Assembly: GCA_031280545.1 (NCBI GenBank)
Contig: JAITGP010000028.1
Span: forward strand, 1 to 12,712
DNA: 12,712 nucleotides
DNA from: Candidatus Peribacteria bacterium
GTDB taxonomy: Bacteria; Patescibacteria; JAEDAM01; Absconditabacterales; Absconditicoccaceae
Direction: 5' to 3'
Shown: piece after piece, positions 1 to 10,274 of the stretch
Numbering within the stretch: the first letter of the stretch is position 1
How the letters are laid out: every line of letters starts with the position of its first letter
Position numbers and translations under genes: made by a program
Notes under the pieces: generated by a model
Databases searched by the model: none
What the model was told of the DNA's origin: nothing
Seen by the model: the letters and a program-made list of their open reading frames with translations, nothing else

Positions 1-3000
1 TTCGAGTGGATCTTTCTTCCCATTCTGCACACAGTAAGCGAGACAAACATCTGTTTTATCACAATCGGAAAGACAATTAGTACAATCGTTTACTCCACAA
101 ATTCCATCACATTTGGGATTTACGGGGTCACAAGGTTTTGCATCGCCTGGACAGGTTGCACAGTTTTCCCCCGGATCAAGTTTTCCGTTTCAGCATTTTT
201 CATCTATTGGAGGGCAATCTGCAGGACAGTTGATATTGGATTCCCCTACTTCACATTTCGCATCTCAACATAACGGTTTACAAGGTCCTGTATCAGTGGG
301 ACAATCTCTACACGTCTCCCCTGCATCAATTTTCCCGTTTCCACACGTGGTTGGTGGTGGAGGACAATCTGCAGGACAGTTGATGTTGGATTCACCTACT
401 TCACATTTCGCATCTCAACATAACGGTTTACAAGGTCCTGTATCAGCGGGACAATCTCTACACGTTTCTCCCGGGTCTAGCACTCCATCTCAGCATTTTC
501 CTTCTGGTGGAGGGCAATCTGTAGGGCAGTTGATATGGGATTCTCCTGGCTCGCAGGTTGCATTTCCGCAGATGATACAGGTTGTTCCGGCATCTTCGGG
601 ACAAGTCAAACAGGTTTCTCCTGTATCTAGTTGCCCGTTTCCACAGGTAGGAGGAACAGAAGATTCACAAAGATCGGTAGGATCATTATCTTTTCAAAAG
701 CTTGGACAGCCTTGATGGGCTCTATCCCCTGGAATGCTTGGACAAAGGTCTACATCATCAGGGATCCCGTCTTTATCTTGATCATATTTCCGGATTGTCT
801 CGCCATTCCCAGGAGTGGAAATCGTCCTAACGGTTCGAGACTCACAAACATCTCCGATTCCATTATTATTGAGATCGGTCTGATCGGAATTGAGAGAAAA
901 TGGACAATTATCCAGAGAGCAGACTCCAAAATGCTTTCTCAAGAGTTCTTCATCAATATTTTCGCTATCATAGCTACAATCAGGTTTTTCATATTTGATG
1001 AGCCCAAGCAGATTTTTTTTACCATCACCATCGATATCATCATCACAAATATCAGGAATACCATCGATATCCATATCGCATTTGTATTGGGAAAGGTTCC
1101 CGTTTTGGAGGGCAGTAAGACAGCGATCTGCAGAAGAAACATAGACCGTTCCTTGGTTGGTTAAAGAAACACATCTATTAATCTCTCCATAGGAGGTAAT
1201 CGTTTTGCTTCCTGCACTGGTGTAGGTGTTTTGGAGTTTAATTTTTGAAAGCGGAGTCGCTGAGAAGGTTTGGGTTTGATTGACTCCAAAGGTATTGGTA
1301 ATATTGATCGGCGTAGAAGAAAGGGAAGGAAGAAGAGAAAGAGAAAGATTGGTGGCTTGAGCTTGGGTGTAAGAGAATTGACTACCATTAATATTTAGTG
1401 CCATAGAGTGGGATTTGAAAGGATTTTCTACAAAAAAAGTGATCACATTTTCCAAATGCTGTCCATTTTTCATGAAAATAGTTTGTTGAAGGGTTTTGAT
1501 TCCTGAAGTAGCATAGAGATGAGAAGCAGTCAAACTGGTTCCCGTGCTGATCGTGCCATCGCCCCAATTCCGCAGAATATTGGTGATTTCTTGGACTCTT
1601 TGTCCCACTAAATTAGTAGTGATAGAGGTAGGAGTCTGCAAGGTACCTTTCGCTACTTGGAGAGAGGAGAATTTTGGAGAAGAAGCGTGAATGAGGGTGG
1701 TAGAAGCGATCGCTTTCAGCTCATTTTGATAATATGCCTTGGCATGTACGGTAATCGTTTCATTTTGGGAAAAGGTTTTTTTCACGGCTTCTTTGATGCT
1801 TAGTTCTGCAGTGTCTTTATTATTGAAGCTTCGGACTACACGGTCTAAATCTCCATTGGAAACTGCGGAGAACGTATATTCGATTTCCCTATTTTTGAAG
1901 GTGAAAGCGGGTTGGATAGCAAGCTGATATTGTAAATTGGAACCTGGGGCTATATAGACTTTAGTGCTGGCTTCAGCTTTTTTTCCTGATTTGTCGGTAG
2001 CGAGGACAGAAATCGTATAAGTACCTGGAGCGTTGTAGGTGTGCATAATGCTCGGAAGGCTAGTCGTGTAATTTTTGCCGTCATCCATGGATCGCTGAAG
2101 GGACTGGAGATCGCCGTCGGTAATGACTTTGGCAGTGATTCTGGCAGGAATGGTATCGGTCAGGGTTTGTACATTGATGAAAAGTCCGAATCCTCTTTTT
2201 CCTTCGCCAAGGGGAGTTTTATCTCCATCGTCCTCTCGCTTTCCGATGATGATATTATCGTTATCGTCAACTAAGCCTTCAGGATTCTTTTTGCCATCGC
2301 CGTCGATATCATCATCACAGACGTTTCCTTTTCCATCATAGTCCATATCCAGCTGATTGGGATTGTAGGTGTAGGGACAGTTATCGTCTTTATTTTTGAT
2401 GGTATCACAGTCGTAATCCTCATTTACGGAACACTTGCTGTAATTTCGGTATACATAATAGAGAATCTTGAGTGCATCGCTTCCTTTGAGATTATCATAG
2501 ATGTTTTCGATATCGGCTCTGGTAATGATATTTTCTCTGATGAGCACATTGAGCTCACTGACTGGCCAATATCCATATCCGATATTTCCAAAGGTTTGGA
2601 ATCCGCATTGAGACAAGTTGAACATACAATATTTAAGATACGCTTGGAATTGGTCGGAAGTGGTAATGGATTTGGATTTAGCATCAGCAGATTGGATCGC
2701 TTTGAGATCTTTCTCGACCAAAACTTTGTATTGATAACTCGCTGGAGAGAGCTTTGCTACCCGATTTTTGATATCAGACCAATTGGTTTGATACTTTTTC
2801 ATAATCGATTCATCAATGATATTGAGAACCGCCTGAAAAAATTCTGGTTTGGTGATCGCGTTTTGTCCACAAAATTTTCCTCCACAAATTGGAGAAGTTG
2901 CCTGAGGATATCCTTTCATATATTCACGCTCCCCTACATAGGCTACACAATAATAGTAGTCTTTTTTCTCTCGCCAAGCACCATGATAGGAGATATCTTG

Positions 3001-3279
3001 GAGGTTTCTATCAGGAGTTTTGGAAAAATCTGTCCAGAATTGGAAAGAATAGTGTTGTTGGGTCCGAGGAGAAGGGATGATACAGTCTTCACATTCGATG
3101 GCATTGAGGAGTCTCGCCATCTCGAAACGGGAAATACTGGATTTTTTTTCGATAACGGAGACCTCTATTCAGACTTTTTGGAGGGTTTGGGTAAATGCTT
3201 CATAATTGGCAAAAAGTGCTGTAGGTAGGAGGAACGCTCAGCAGAAGAAGGAGGTGAAAAGTCTGAAAAAGAGTTTCAT
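1..3279 (-). CDS. Large secreted SLH-like / TSP3 / Cys-rich repeat surface protein (3' end off the window)
   Basis: At least 1093 residues, starting at ATG 3279 just after an in-frame TAA (3286-3288) and reading off the left edge. The start gives a signal peptide (MKLFFRLFTSFF, then a hydrophobic run ending LFA at residue 24), so the protein is exported. Residues about 28-160 look like an S-layer-homology-type region (SRFEMARLLN, then YYYCVAYVG and SPICGGKFCG). Residues about 290-325 and 733-858 are thrombospondin-type-3-like calcium-binding segments (DDDIDGDG, DNCP, DKDGIPDD). Between them lie PKD/Ig-like beta domains (HTYNAPGTYTISV at about 413; NWGDG at about 571). From 879 on it is a 25-residue Cys-rich repeat. 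In-frame TGA codons at 3238, 3169, 694, 490, 415, 265 and 190 (lowest base) are read as Gly; one lies inside the signal peptide, so a standard-code call would miss export. Probably a cell-surface structural or adhesive protein; the exact role is unknown. Confidence 0.88.
121..645 (-). repeat. Seven 25-residue Cys-rich repeats (150-nt higher-order period)
   Basis: Within the first surface protein (residues 879-1053), seven units follow one another in exact 25-residue register, alternating CGNGxxDxGETCxxCPxD and CGxAxCExGESxxNCPxDC types, so the higher-order period is 50 residues or 150 nt. The block containing GCAGGACAGT at 221 recurs at 371, and in diverged form at 521. The Gly after the first Cys of each unit is GGA at residues 880, 905 and 980 and TGA at 930, 955, 1005 and 1030. 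The units resemble bacterial disulfide-rich CGNG/GExC repeats; disulfide stabilisation of an extracellular stalk is inferred. The first two 150-nt copies are nearly identical, suggesting recent duplication. Confidence 0.9.
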
Positions 3280-3333
3280 TAGCTCTTATGAAGTAAACCA
3301 AAATGAGGGATCCGAAGAGGATTACCATTTTAG

Positions 3334-3361
3334 GGTATAGGGAACTTGGAGGTAAAATCAA
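3334..3361 (-). promoter_or_regulatory. Possible sigma-70 promoter for the left surface protein
   Basis: On the minus strand TTGATT (3361-3356) is followed after 16 nt by TATACC (3339-3334), which would give a leader of roughly 45-50 nt to ATG 3279. The -10 is weak, so this is only the best candidate. No clear Shine-Dalgarno precedes the ATG (nearest bases AAGAGCTA). Confidence 0.3.
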
Positions 3362-3419
3362 GGGAAGGTGTGAGTGTTTTTTATATATTCTCTTATTCTC
3401 AAAAAATCTCTTCCTATAT

Positions 3420-3447
3420 TTGACATATTTTATTTTTTAATTATAAT
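3420..3447 (+). promoter_or_regulatory. Consensus sigma-70 promoter for the metalloprotease
   Basis: TTGACA (3420-3425) and TATAAT (3442-3447), both perfect hexamers, are separated by 16 nt in a very AT-rich stretch. The expected transcription start near 3454 gives a leader of about 26 nt to ATG 3480. This is the strongest promoter in the window and fixes the direction and approximate 5' end of the protease gene. Confidence 0.8.
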
Positions 3448-3479
3448 ATATTTATATTTATTCTCTAATCTTTACAAGA

Positions 3480-4664
3480 ATGCAGTATGAAAAAGCTGGA
3501 ATTATCATGAGTTGTCTGATCTTAGTGGTCGGAGGAATCTCTGGAGCGACAAGTCAAAGGGAGGAACGTTCTATTATAGATGTCCAAACCACCCTCGAAA
3601 CGGCTCTCAAATTTTCTGAAATCAGGGTCACGCAAAGGATTCCCTATCCAACCATTTATGCGATTCTGGAAGAGAAATGTGATGATGAGGCAATTAAAGA
3701 CGCTAAAGCACTTGCAAAAACCATGCAGGATTCTGTAGCGAAAAAAATTAATACTCAGACGACTAAAAGCGAACTCTCCAAAAGATTCAGCTCGCTCAAA
3801 GGATTACTGCTTGCGATCAATTCTCCTGATGAACCTACGTTTTGTAAACAGAAATATCTTTTTTACTCTCTCCTGCAACAGACTCAGGATTTGTATCTTG
3901 GAGTAGAAGATAGCACGAAAATAGCGGTAAGTAGTACGAAAATAAATACTGCTACGACCAAAGCCAGCAGTGTTAACCAAGTCAGTACCAGCAAAGTCGA
4001 AGCGATAAAAGAATCCTCACACGGAAGTGCCCCAGAAGTCACCACAGAGAAAAGCTATCTTACTCTCGTAAATAACAAAGAAAATTTGACTACTCCTGCG
4101 GAACTGGCTATCGCACTGCGTACAGAGACCCAACTCCAAAAAGAGATTGGACTCTTGATAGCTTATGGATTTCTGGGGAAAACAGATTTAAAAACGCTGG
4201 AGGAAAAGATCAATATCCAGTATGTCCAAGGATGTGGGACTACGAAAGGAAGTTATCACATGACCCAGAAAACCGACGGGACAAACAAGAAATTTAAGCA
4301 AATTAATTTGAATATTAACCTCTGTGAAACCGAGAGTTATCGTACCAACTTCAACAAATATGTCAGACAAATCCTAGTGCATGAATTAGGACACTATTTC
4401 TTCTATTTCAAGGATAGCAGAAGCACAGAATTTGCTCCGATTTGTTGGACAGGAGGGAAACAGAACTGTAGTAGTGAGGATTTCGTAAGTACGTATGCAA
4501 TGAAAAATGCTGATGAAGATTATGCAGAAAGCTTTGCTCATTGGTATCTGGAGAAGTATACTGATGATAGTATGATCGTGGATCAGGCTCATGGAAGTGC
4601 TAGTGTAGATTCACCTAAATTAAAAGAAAAAGCTGAGTATTTTGAGAAAGCTTATGGGAGGTAG
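3480..4664 (+). CDS. Exported or membrane-tethered zinc metalloprotease (HExxH, gluzincin-like)
   Basis: 394 residues, ATG 3480 to TAG 4664, with no internal TGA. A hydrophobic segment at residues 8-23 (IIMSCLILVVGGISGA) is a signal peptide or N-terminal anchor, so the catalytic part lies outside the membrane. Residues 145-190 are a low-complexity Ser/Thr/Lys linker. The catalytic region is at the C-terminus: HELGH at 301-305 supplies two zinc-binding His and the catalytic Glu, and DEDYAESFAHW (345-355) resembles the downstream EDFAExFA motif of lethal-factor/MtfA-like peptidases, where a Glu (here probably E350) is the third ligand. Cysteines 252, 282, 322 and 330 could form disulfides. Substrate unknown. 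Its position between two giant surface proteins suggests surface-protein processing or extracellular proteolysis, which is inference. The leader ends TTTACAAGA-ATG without a Shine-Dalgarno. Confidence 0.85.
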   Translation: MQYEKAGIIMSCLILVVGGISGATSQREERSIIDVQTTLETALKFSEIRVTQRIPYPTIYAILEEKCDDEAIKDAKALAKTMQDSVAKKINTQTTKSELSKRFSSLKGLLLAINSPDEPTFCKQKYLFYSLLQQTQDLYLGVEDSTKIAVSSTKINTATTKASSVNQVSTSKVEAIKESSHGSAPEVTTEKSYLTLVNNKENLTTPAELAIALRTETQLQKEIGLLIAYGFLGKTDLKTLEEKINIQYVQGCGTTKGSYHMTQKTDGTNKKFKQINLNINLCETESYRTNFNKYVRQILVHELGHYFFYFKDSRSTEFAPICWTGGKQNCSSEDFVSTYAMKNADEDYAESFAHWYLEKYTDDSMIVDQAHGSASVDSPKLKEKAEYFEKAYGR

Positions 4665-4677
4665 AGGTCTGAGGGCT

Positions 4678-4699
4678 CACCACAAAGACGCTAAGGATA
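4678..4699 (+). repeat. 22-nt intergenic repeat element, copy 1
   Basis: Diverged copy of the element at 10527-10548 (16 of 22 bases identical, six transitions). It lies between the protease stop codon and the bidirectional terminator. Confidence 0.55.
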
Positions 4700-4725
4700 C
4701 AAAATCAATGAGCCTCTTTAGGGCT

Positions 4726-4764
4726 AAAAAAAGCCCCAGGAATGTGATTTCCTTGGGGACTTTT
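4726..4764. terminator. Bidirectional terminator between convergent genes
   Basis: CCCCAGGAA (4734-4742) pairs with TTCCTTGGGG (4749-4758; one bulged T) around a 6-nt loop. Read on the minus strand the stem is followed by seven T (A run at 4726-4732), a strong signal for the large gene ending at 4777. On the plus strand it is followed by CTTTT, a weaker signal for the protease. GGGCT (4721-4725) and AGCCC (4732-4736) could form a competing small stem. Confidence 0.75.
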
Positions 4765-4776
4765 CATTATTGGCAA

Positions 4777-7700
4777 TTATTTTTGAGTTGATCTGTAAAT
4801 TTGAAGGAAGATTCGAGATCTGTATTCGTTCATTGACCGATTCAGATTTGTAATGATTTCTGCATCTTTTAATGCTTGCAAATGTCCATCCCAATACTTT
4901 TCTCCTTTGTATTCATTCACATTTCCTCGGAGGAGTCTAGAGAATACCGTTCCGAAATCTCTTCTTTCGAGAGGATAGGCTCCCATAAAGTCAGGGATTG
5001 GAGTTTTGTCTGGGTTGATTCCCATAATGTCGAGCTGACATGAGGTGATCATTGCATCATAGAGATCAGTATTTTTATAGCTCTGGATACTATCATAAAA
5101 GTTAGAACAATCTTTGGTAGTATCTGGAGTCTTTCCTAAGACTATCATCGCATAATTAGATATCAATTTTGCGTTTTCAGCTCTGGTAAGCAGATCATCT
5201 AATCTCGCATCTTGGATTGTTCTCTGAGTAGTGATGTCATTTTCACATGCGTAGAGATATGCAGCGTTGGTTTCATCATCATATTTGGATCCTTCAATAC
5301 TACATTTAGCGGTACTAACAGGTTGTTCTATTACTTCTGCTACATCTCCTGAGAGAACCGTTTCTGTTTCATCTGTATCTACACTACATTTTCCATCATA
5401 ATAGCTACCTGAAGTGTCTTCATTTGGACATACGTCTCTAACGATAGATGATCCTCCACCTCCACCGCCTCTAATGTTAGATTTGATAGTGATCGTTGCT
5501 TCATCAGAACATTGTTGTGGAAGTCCTGTAACATCAAGACATACCTTATATTTTACGGTTGTTGTCCCTGCTGTTGCTGGGTAGTTTCCTGTATAGCTAT
5601 TCCCGCTAAGAGCAGTACCGCTAACATACCAAGTCAATGTTCCTGTAAGGTTTTGTCCCGTTAAAGCAGTAGAGAAAGGATCATTTACATATCCGTTGAG
5701 ATTTACATTTTCTATACTAGGGAGAGGGAATACGGTGATTGTAATGGTTCCTGTATCCGCAACTTGGAGACAATCAACAGTTTTATATCCTGTGTAGGTC
5801 AATACAATACCTGTACTATAACTTCCTGTAAAAGAATTATTGCTAATTACAGGGTCTCCTTCTACTACATAGGTCAATGTATTTCCATCAAGATCTGTTC
5901 CAGAAAGCTGAATAGTGAGTTCCTCTCATGAAAATCCTATCACCTCCACATCATCAACGATAGGAGTGGAAGTCTTCTTGATAGTAATGATTTCGGTTGG
6001 ATTAAGTAGAGAAGCAATAAAGTTTCCTTTGGTATCTCCTCCCTTCGCAAGCGTATTGATTTCCTCCCAAAGTTCGAGAGCTTCGGAGGCTTTTAAATAT
6101 CCATTTTCATTTACTGCTATCCATTGTCCGGCATTAGCATTGATGTAGGCAATTCTGGTTTTTAGAATGTTCTGAACACCTGAAAGAAGCGTTGTTGTTA
6201 CAGAAGTTCTGAGTATCGTAGATTCTAGTAGAGATAATGCTGCAGTAATCCTACTTTGTCGGGTAGCTGGAACTGTGGAAAGTGAACTGATTTTTCCACT
6301 AATTTTATCCGTAATCGTCTTCCAAGTATATGGCATTGCATTTCCTCGACCAGAAACATTCGCCCAAACACTCGCAGGATTGAGAATGTTGTTTTTTCCA
6401 ATCGTCATCAATTCTACTGTGTAGGTTCCTGTGTTAGGAGTTGGCAGCTCTAAGTCTGTTAGATCTCCAGCCAACAAATATAATCCTGTGGTGGTATCTG
6501 GATTTCCTACTATAGCAAGATATCCCCACGCTTCGTTTGCGTTTGCTGGAGCAGTAAGTTGAAGAGTGGTAGTAGCTCCCGTAGCAACGGTTCCAGAAGT
6601 AGCAGAACACGCTAGATTATTCGCAGTCGGAGCATCAATAGCATTGGTATTGAGGGTAGCAGTCAACGTTTGAATAAGAGCTTTTAAAACTGTTTTTGTA
6701 TTCTGATTAGGGTCTAGCAGATCTGTTATTCCTTGTTTGATTTGGTTCGCTCCGTTGGTATTGATTCGTCCTCTGGTTTCTAGCTCAGTTACCCCTGCTT
6801 CTGCAAGGATTTGCACGATAGGGAGAAGTTTCTGACCTACAAGGTGATTTTTAAAGTCGTCTATATCGTCGAGTAAGTCAGTTTCTGCGATAGTCAGGGC
6901 AGTGCTTCGGTCTTGGGCTTGAACTGCGTCAAAGAAGGCTTCTAAATGAGTGAAAGCTGGTTGTGCATCATTGAGCAGGGTTGCAAGTCCAGTTAGCCCT
7001 GCTATTCCGTTTGTGGTAAGAAGGGTGTTTACTTTTACGAAGGTTTGTTGGTTGATGGTTTCTAAAGGAGTGATAATATCTGTTAGTGCTCCTGTGATTT
7101 GTGGAGTAATTGATAATTTAGTTGTATTGAAATAAGCATTTAATCCCGATAATGCCGAAATAATTCCTTCATGTCCAATAACATTATTTTTTGCCTTACT
7201 TCCGCTACTATATATGTGTCCTTGTTGATTTAAGAGATAGTCTATATGGGTCATATCTTCAATCAATCCTGAAAGAAGAGGGATAATTTCTGAAAGTTTA
7301 GGGTTGTTAGTGAGAGTATCTACCTTTGTGTCCATAGCCCTTAGTACCATAGACAACCCAAAATTATAACGATTTTCGGCAGCGATTTTTGGATACTCTG
7401 TAGTATTAGGAGTGGTTAAAATGTGAGATAGAGCTTTAATATATGGAACAACTGTAAGATTAACTAAGCTTGCATTTAGTCCCTGTCCTGTCAAATATGC
7501 CACAGTACAAGTAGTAAAATCTCCCGTCAAATTTGCTGCGAAAGCATCTACGGCATCAGCTAAATTTCCAAAATCTATGTGTTGAAGCTGGCTAAGTATA
7601 GCATCTATCGCTTGCAATTCGGCATCTGATATATATATTCCTGCTAGCAATTTGTCTAATGCTGGACCTGCAATAGGGAAATTACTCATTATGATACTGA

Positions 7701-8145
7701 GATAGTCAAGGTTTGGATTAGTTGTTAAAGGAGCTAGAAGTGCATCTTTGATACCATCTAAATCTGCTGGACAAGTTGTTGCCAACGTTTGGATAGGAGC
7801 TGCCAAAAGTTGAAGAGGTGTATTCAAAGTCTGAACTGGTACCGGAGCTATTGACCCTTCTGGTTCAGCTTTTTCTGCTGGTTGCTCTGGTGAAGGAAGT
7901 ACAGGCACTACATCTTCTCCTTCATCTAGCACGATGAGTTCTACACATTCTCAGGTGTCTTCATCAAGGATTTGTCCTTCTATACAGGAAGGAACTTCGA
8001 TGACTTCGTTCTGTTCAGTGATTATGTTCTGTTCAAGAGTTTCTCCTCCCTCCAGAAGAGTGCTTTCTTGGGCATACAAGAAGTTTGGCAAAACTGTCTG
8101 TAGCGACAAGACCAAGATTGCCAAAGAGGTTAAAAATTTTCTCAT
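4777..8145 (-). CDS. Large secreted surface protein with C-terminal SLH-like anchor domain
   Basis: 1122 residues, ATG 8145 to TAA 4777, one gene only when TGA at 7951-7953 (Gly65) and 5926-5928 (Gly740) is read as Gly; translation is continuous and in frame through both. It starts with a signal peptide (MRKFLTSLAILVLSL..., ending near LYA-QE, about residue 26). Residues about 75-560 are mainly helical and rich in Leu, Ala, Thr and Asn, with no recognised enzyme motif. Ig-like beta stretches follow at about 565-640 and 735-890 (GTDLDGNTLTYVVEGD, SFTGSYSTG, NSYTGNYPATAG). A hexaglycine linker (893-898) leads to a Cys-containing C-terminal domain (about 900-1122) with TIQDARLDDLLTRAENAKLI, YAMIVLGKTPDTT, CQLDIMG and FGTVFSRLL, which I recognise as the SLH-like terminal domain common on surface proteins of these phyla. 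Probably a cell-envelope structural or adhesion protein; the central domain's role is unknown. Confidence 0.88.
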
Positions 8146-8252
8146 AGTTGTAATGAAAAAGGTAAAAAAGATAATAGTCGTGTCAAGACAGTTCTAACTA
8201 GACTCCTGTTTCTATGTAGAAGTGATTGACACTTTTATTATAAAGTATTGGT

Positions 8253-8280
8253 GTTATATATTTTTTAAGGGGAATTGCAA
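8253..8280 (-). promoter_or_regulatory. Probable promoter of the 1122-aa surface protein
   Basis: On the minus strand TTGCAA (8280-8275) and TATAAC (8258-8253) are separated by 16 nt, with CTTGCAATTCCCC across the -35. The same arrangement lies upstream of the helicase. The predicted leader is about 100 nt; the last bases before the ATG are TTTTTCATTACAACT, also shared with the helicase. The rest of 8146-8432 holds only AT-rich leader sequence and the helicase terminator; I see no gene there. Confidence 0.5.
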
Positions 8281-8370
8281 GGGGATTTTTGTTTTTTTTA
8301 AGATATATATATTAGTTTTTATCTGTGTTTTATTTAGAATTTGGTGATGTGGAAGTGGGAAGTGATTTTG

Positions 8371-8408
8371 AAAAAAAAGAAAAAGAGTACCAGATTGCTC
8401 TGATACTC
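8371..8408 (-). terminator. Rho-independent terminator of the helicase gene
   Basis: On the minus strand GAGTATCAGA (8408-8399) pairs with TCTGGTACTC (8394-8385), a 10-bp stem with one G-U pair, closed by a GCAA (GNRA-type) tetraloop and followed by TTTTTCTTTTTTTT. It lies 25 nt past the TAA at 8433. Its location independently supports ending the helicase at 8433 rather than at the TGA at 8667. Confidence 0.9.
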
Positions 8409-8432
8409 TCCTTCCGTTTCGATTTTGAGGGA

Positions 8433-10274
8433 TTATCTTCTTCTACTTCTACCTTCATCTCTACTATACGGTCTTTTCTCTCCTCTATCACCATACGGCT
8501 TTCTGTCGCCATAAGATTTTCTCTCTCCGTAAGAAGATTTTTCACCGTAACTTCTTCTTTCTCCTTGTCCTTCTGAGTGAAATGAAGAACTTCTCCTCTT
8601 TCCATCAGATCAACTTCTATCTTCTCCTCTGGAACCATAACTTCTTCTCTCTCCACCAAATCCACCTCAGAAACCTCCACCAGCATTTTTATCTTTTGCT
8701 TTAGAGACAAGGGATCTTCCACCGCTTTTTTGCTTAGCAAAAACATGTAAAATTACCTCAGCATCAGCAAAAGGAACGGTCACAAAAGAGAAATCTTCCA
8801 TCACACGTACATCATCGATATCACGTGGAGAAACGCCTGCTTCGGTCTGAATATAATCTACCAGAGAACGTGGAGTATACCCACCTTTTCTTCCAAGGGC
8901 AATGAAAAGTCTGCTCGTACCTGTGGTATCAATACTGACTTCGTTGATCTGTTTGAAACTATCGGGAGTCAATCCATCCTGATAATTGAGTTTGAGTAAG
9001 GCTGCCACGACTGCTTCGGGAGTAAAATTTCCAAGAAGGTAATTTGCCACTTCGGTATACTGCTGATATTTTTGTCCAGCGAGTACAGAATCGATATCAG
9101 ATTTTAATTTCTCTCTTCTAGCTTTCATAATTTCGGCTGAAGATGGGATATTTCCTTTTTGAATATCGGTTTTGGTCACTTTTTGGATAAGCACAATTTT
9201 TCTATATTCCTGAGGAGTCACAAAGGTAATTGCTTTTCCTGTTTTCCCTGCACGACCAGTTCTTCCCACTCTGTGGATATAGCTTTCGGTATCTTGAGGA
9301 AGGGAGTAATTGATCACGTGCGTAATATCATTTACATCAATTCCTCTCGCAGCGACATCGGTAGCTACTAAGATTTTGATATGTTTGTCCTTGAAAGATT
9401 TCAGAATTCTTTCTCTCTGTTTTTGTTGCACATCACCGTGCAGACCTTGAGCTTGATAGCCTCTCTCATTGAGTTTGGTCGTCACGAAGTCGCAATCTAA
9501 TTTGGTTTTGCAGAAAACAATCCCATAAAAATCTGACTCAATATCGATAATCCTACACAACGCCTCGAATTTATCACTTTCACGTACTTCAAAATAAATT
9601 TGGGTCGTCTGCGTGGTCGTCATCTGAGCAGATTTTACAGACACAAGTTCATAGTCACCCATATACTTTTTTGCAACATTAAGAATTGCTTTTGGCATTG
9701 TTGCAGAGAACAGGAGTACTTTTTTTTCTTCGCTGGTCTGCTTGAAGATTTCTTCGATATCATCAATAAATCCCATATTTAGCATTTCATCTGCTTCATC
9801 GAGGATCATATAGCTGATTTCTTGCAATTTTAAGGTTCTACGGTGCAGGTGATCAATAATTCTTCCTGGCGTTCCAACAATAATATCTACACCTTTTTTG
9901 AGGGCACGAAGCTGAATATCATAGGACTGCCCACCATAAATTGAGACAATGGAAAGCTTGTCTTTGAGATCAGCCTGCAGAGAATTGATTTCCTCAGCTA
10001 CTTGAATAGCGAGTTCTCTAGTAGGAACCATAATCAAAGCCTGAGGTTGTTTCGCAGGAGTCAATCTCTCGAGTAAAGGGATACCGAATGCTGCGGTTTT
10101 TCCGGTACCAGTAGCAGCTTGTCCGATAACATTTTTTTCTCCATTTAGCAGGAGAGGGATTACTTGTTCCTGGATGGGACTAGGCTTTTCAAAGCCTTTC
10201 TTCTCTAAGGAAGCAAGCATCTGAGATGAAAGTCCAAGCTCAGAAAAAGAGAGGACGGTTTCGTTGTTCGTCAT
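8433..10274 (-). CDS. deaD: DEAD-box ATP-dependent RNA helicase with DbpA-like domain and RG/SY-rich tail
   Basis: 613 residues, ATG 10274 to TAA 8433. It unwinds RNA using ATP, probably in ribosome assembly or RNA turnover. All core motifs are present: Q motif (FSELGL ... PSPIQEQVIP, 10-40), Walker A AATGTGKT (53-60), PTRELA (84-89), TPGR (135-138), DEAD (159-162), SAT (190-192), IVFCKT (252-257), ATDVAARGIDV (304-314) and HRVGRTGRAG (334-343). Residues about 454-520 match the DbpA-type RNA-binding domain (RLFIALGRKGGYTPRSLVDYI ... FSFVTVPFADAEVIL), as in DeaD/CsdA. Residues 536-613 form a tail of RRSYG, GERKSYGDRK and RGEKRPY elements, probably for nonspecific RNA binding. Gly536 (TGA 8667-8669) and Gly554 (TGA 8610-8612) are in this tail, so a standard-code call would end at 535. 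The symbol is by domain resemblance; the exact subfamily is not certain. Confidence 0.93.

Noticed and set aside
121..645. Possible CRISPR-like or satellite array, because of the regular 150-nt periodicity
   Set aside because: Units are contiguous in-frame coding repeats with no spacers, and codon-level variation follows the protein motif.
113..715. Plus-strand open frame across the Cys-rich repeats (repeating GQSAGQL-type sequence)
   Set aside because: It is the antisense shadow of the repeat array; the minus strand has conserved Cys and Gly motifs, a signal peptide upstream and a consistent frame.
694..3120. Gene model starting at residue MARLLN and ending at TGA 694
   Set aside because: The frame is open on both sides with UGA=Gly; upstream it gains a signal peptide at ATG 3279, downstream the Cys-rich repeats.
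2596..3228. 210-codon plus-strand open frame
   Set aside because: Antisense to the surface protein's N-terminal domain, with no start context or recognisable motif.
5926..7953. Three separate genes or a pseudogene broken by nonsense mutations at 7951 and 5926
   Set aside because: Same frame, no gap, only TGA (never TAA or TAG) interrupts, and one terminator and one promoter bound the whole unit.
8181..8186. TTGACA on the minus strand as -35 for the 1122-aa protein
   Set aside because: No -10-like hexamer lies 15-19 nt downstream; TTGCAA/TATAAC further up fits better.
8330..8746. Minus-strand Glu/Lys-rich open frame overlapping the helicase tail
   Set aside because: It is the +1 shadow of the Arg/Gly/Ser-rich tail; the helicase frame continues through the UGA to TAA 8433.
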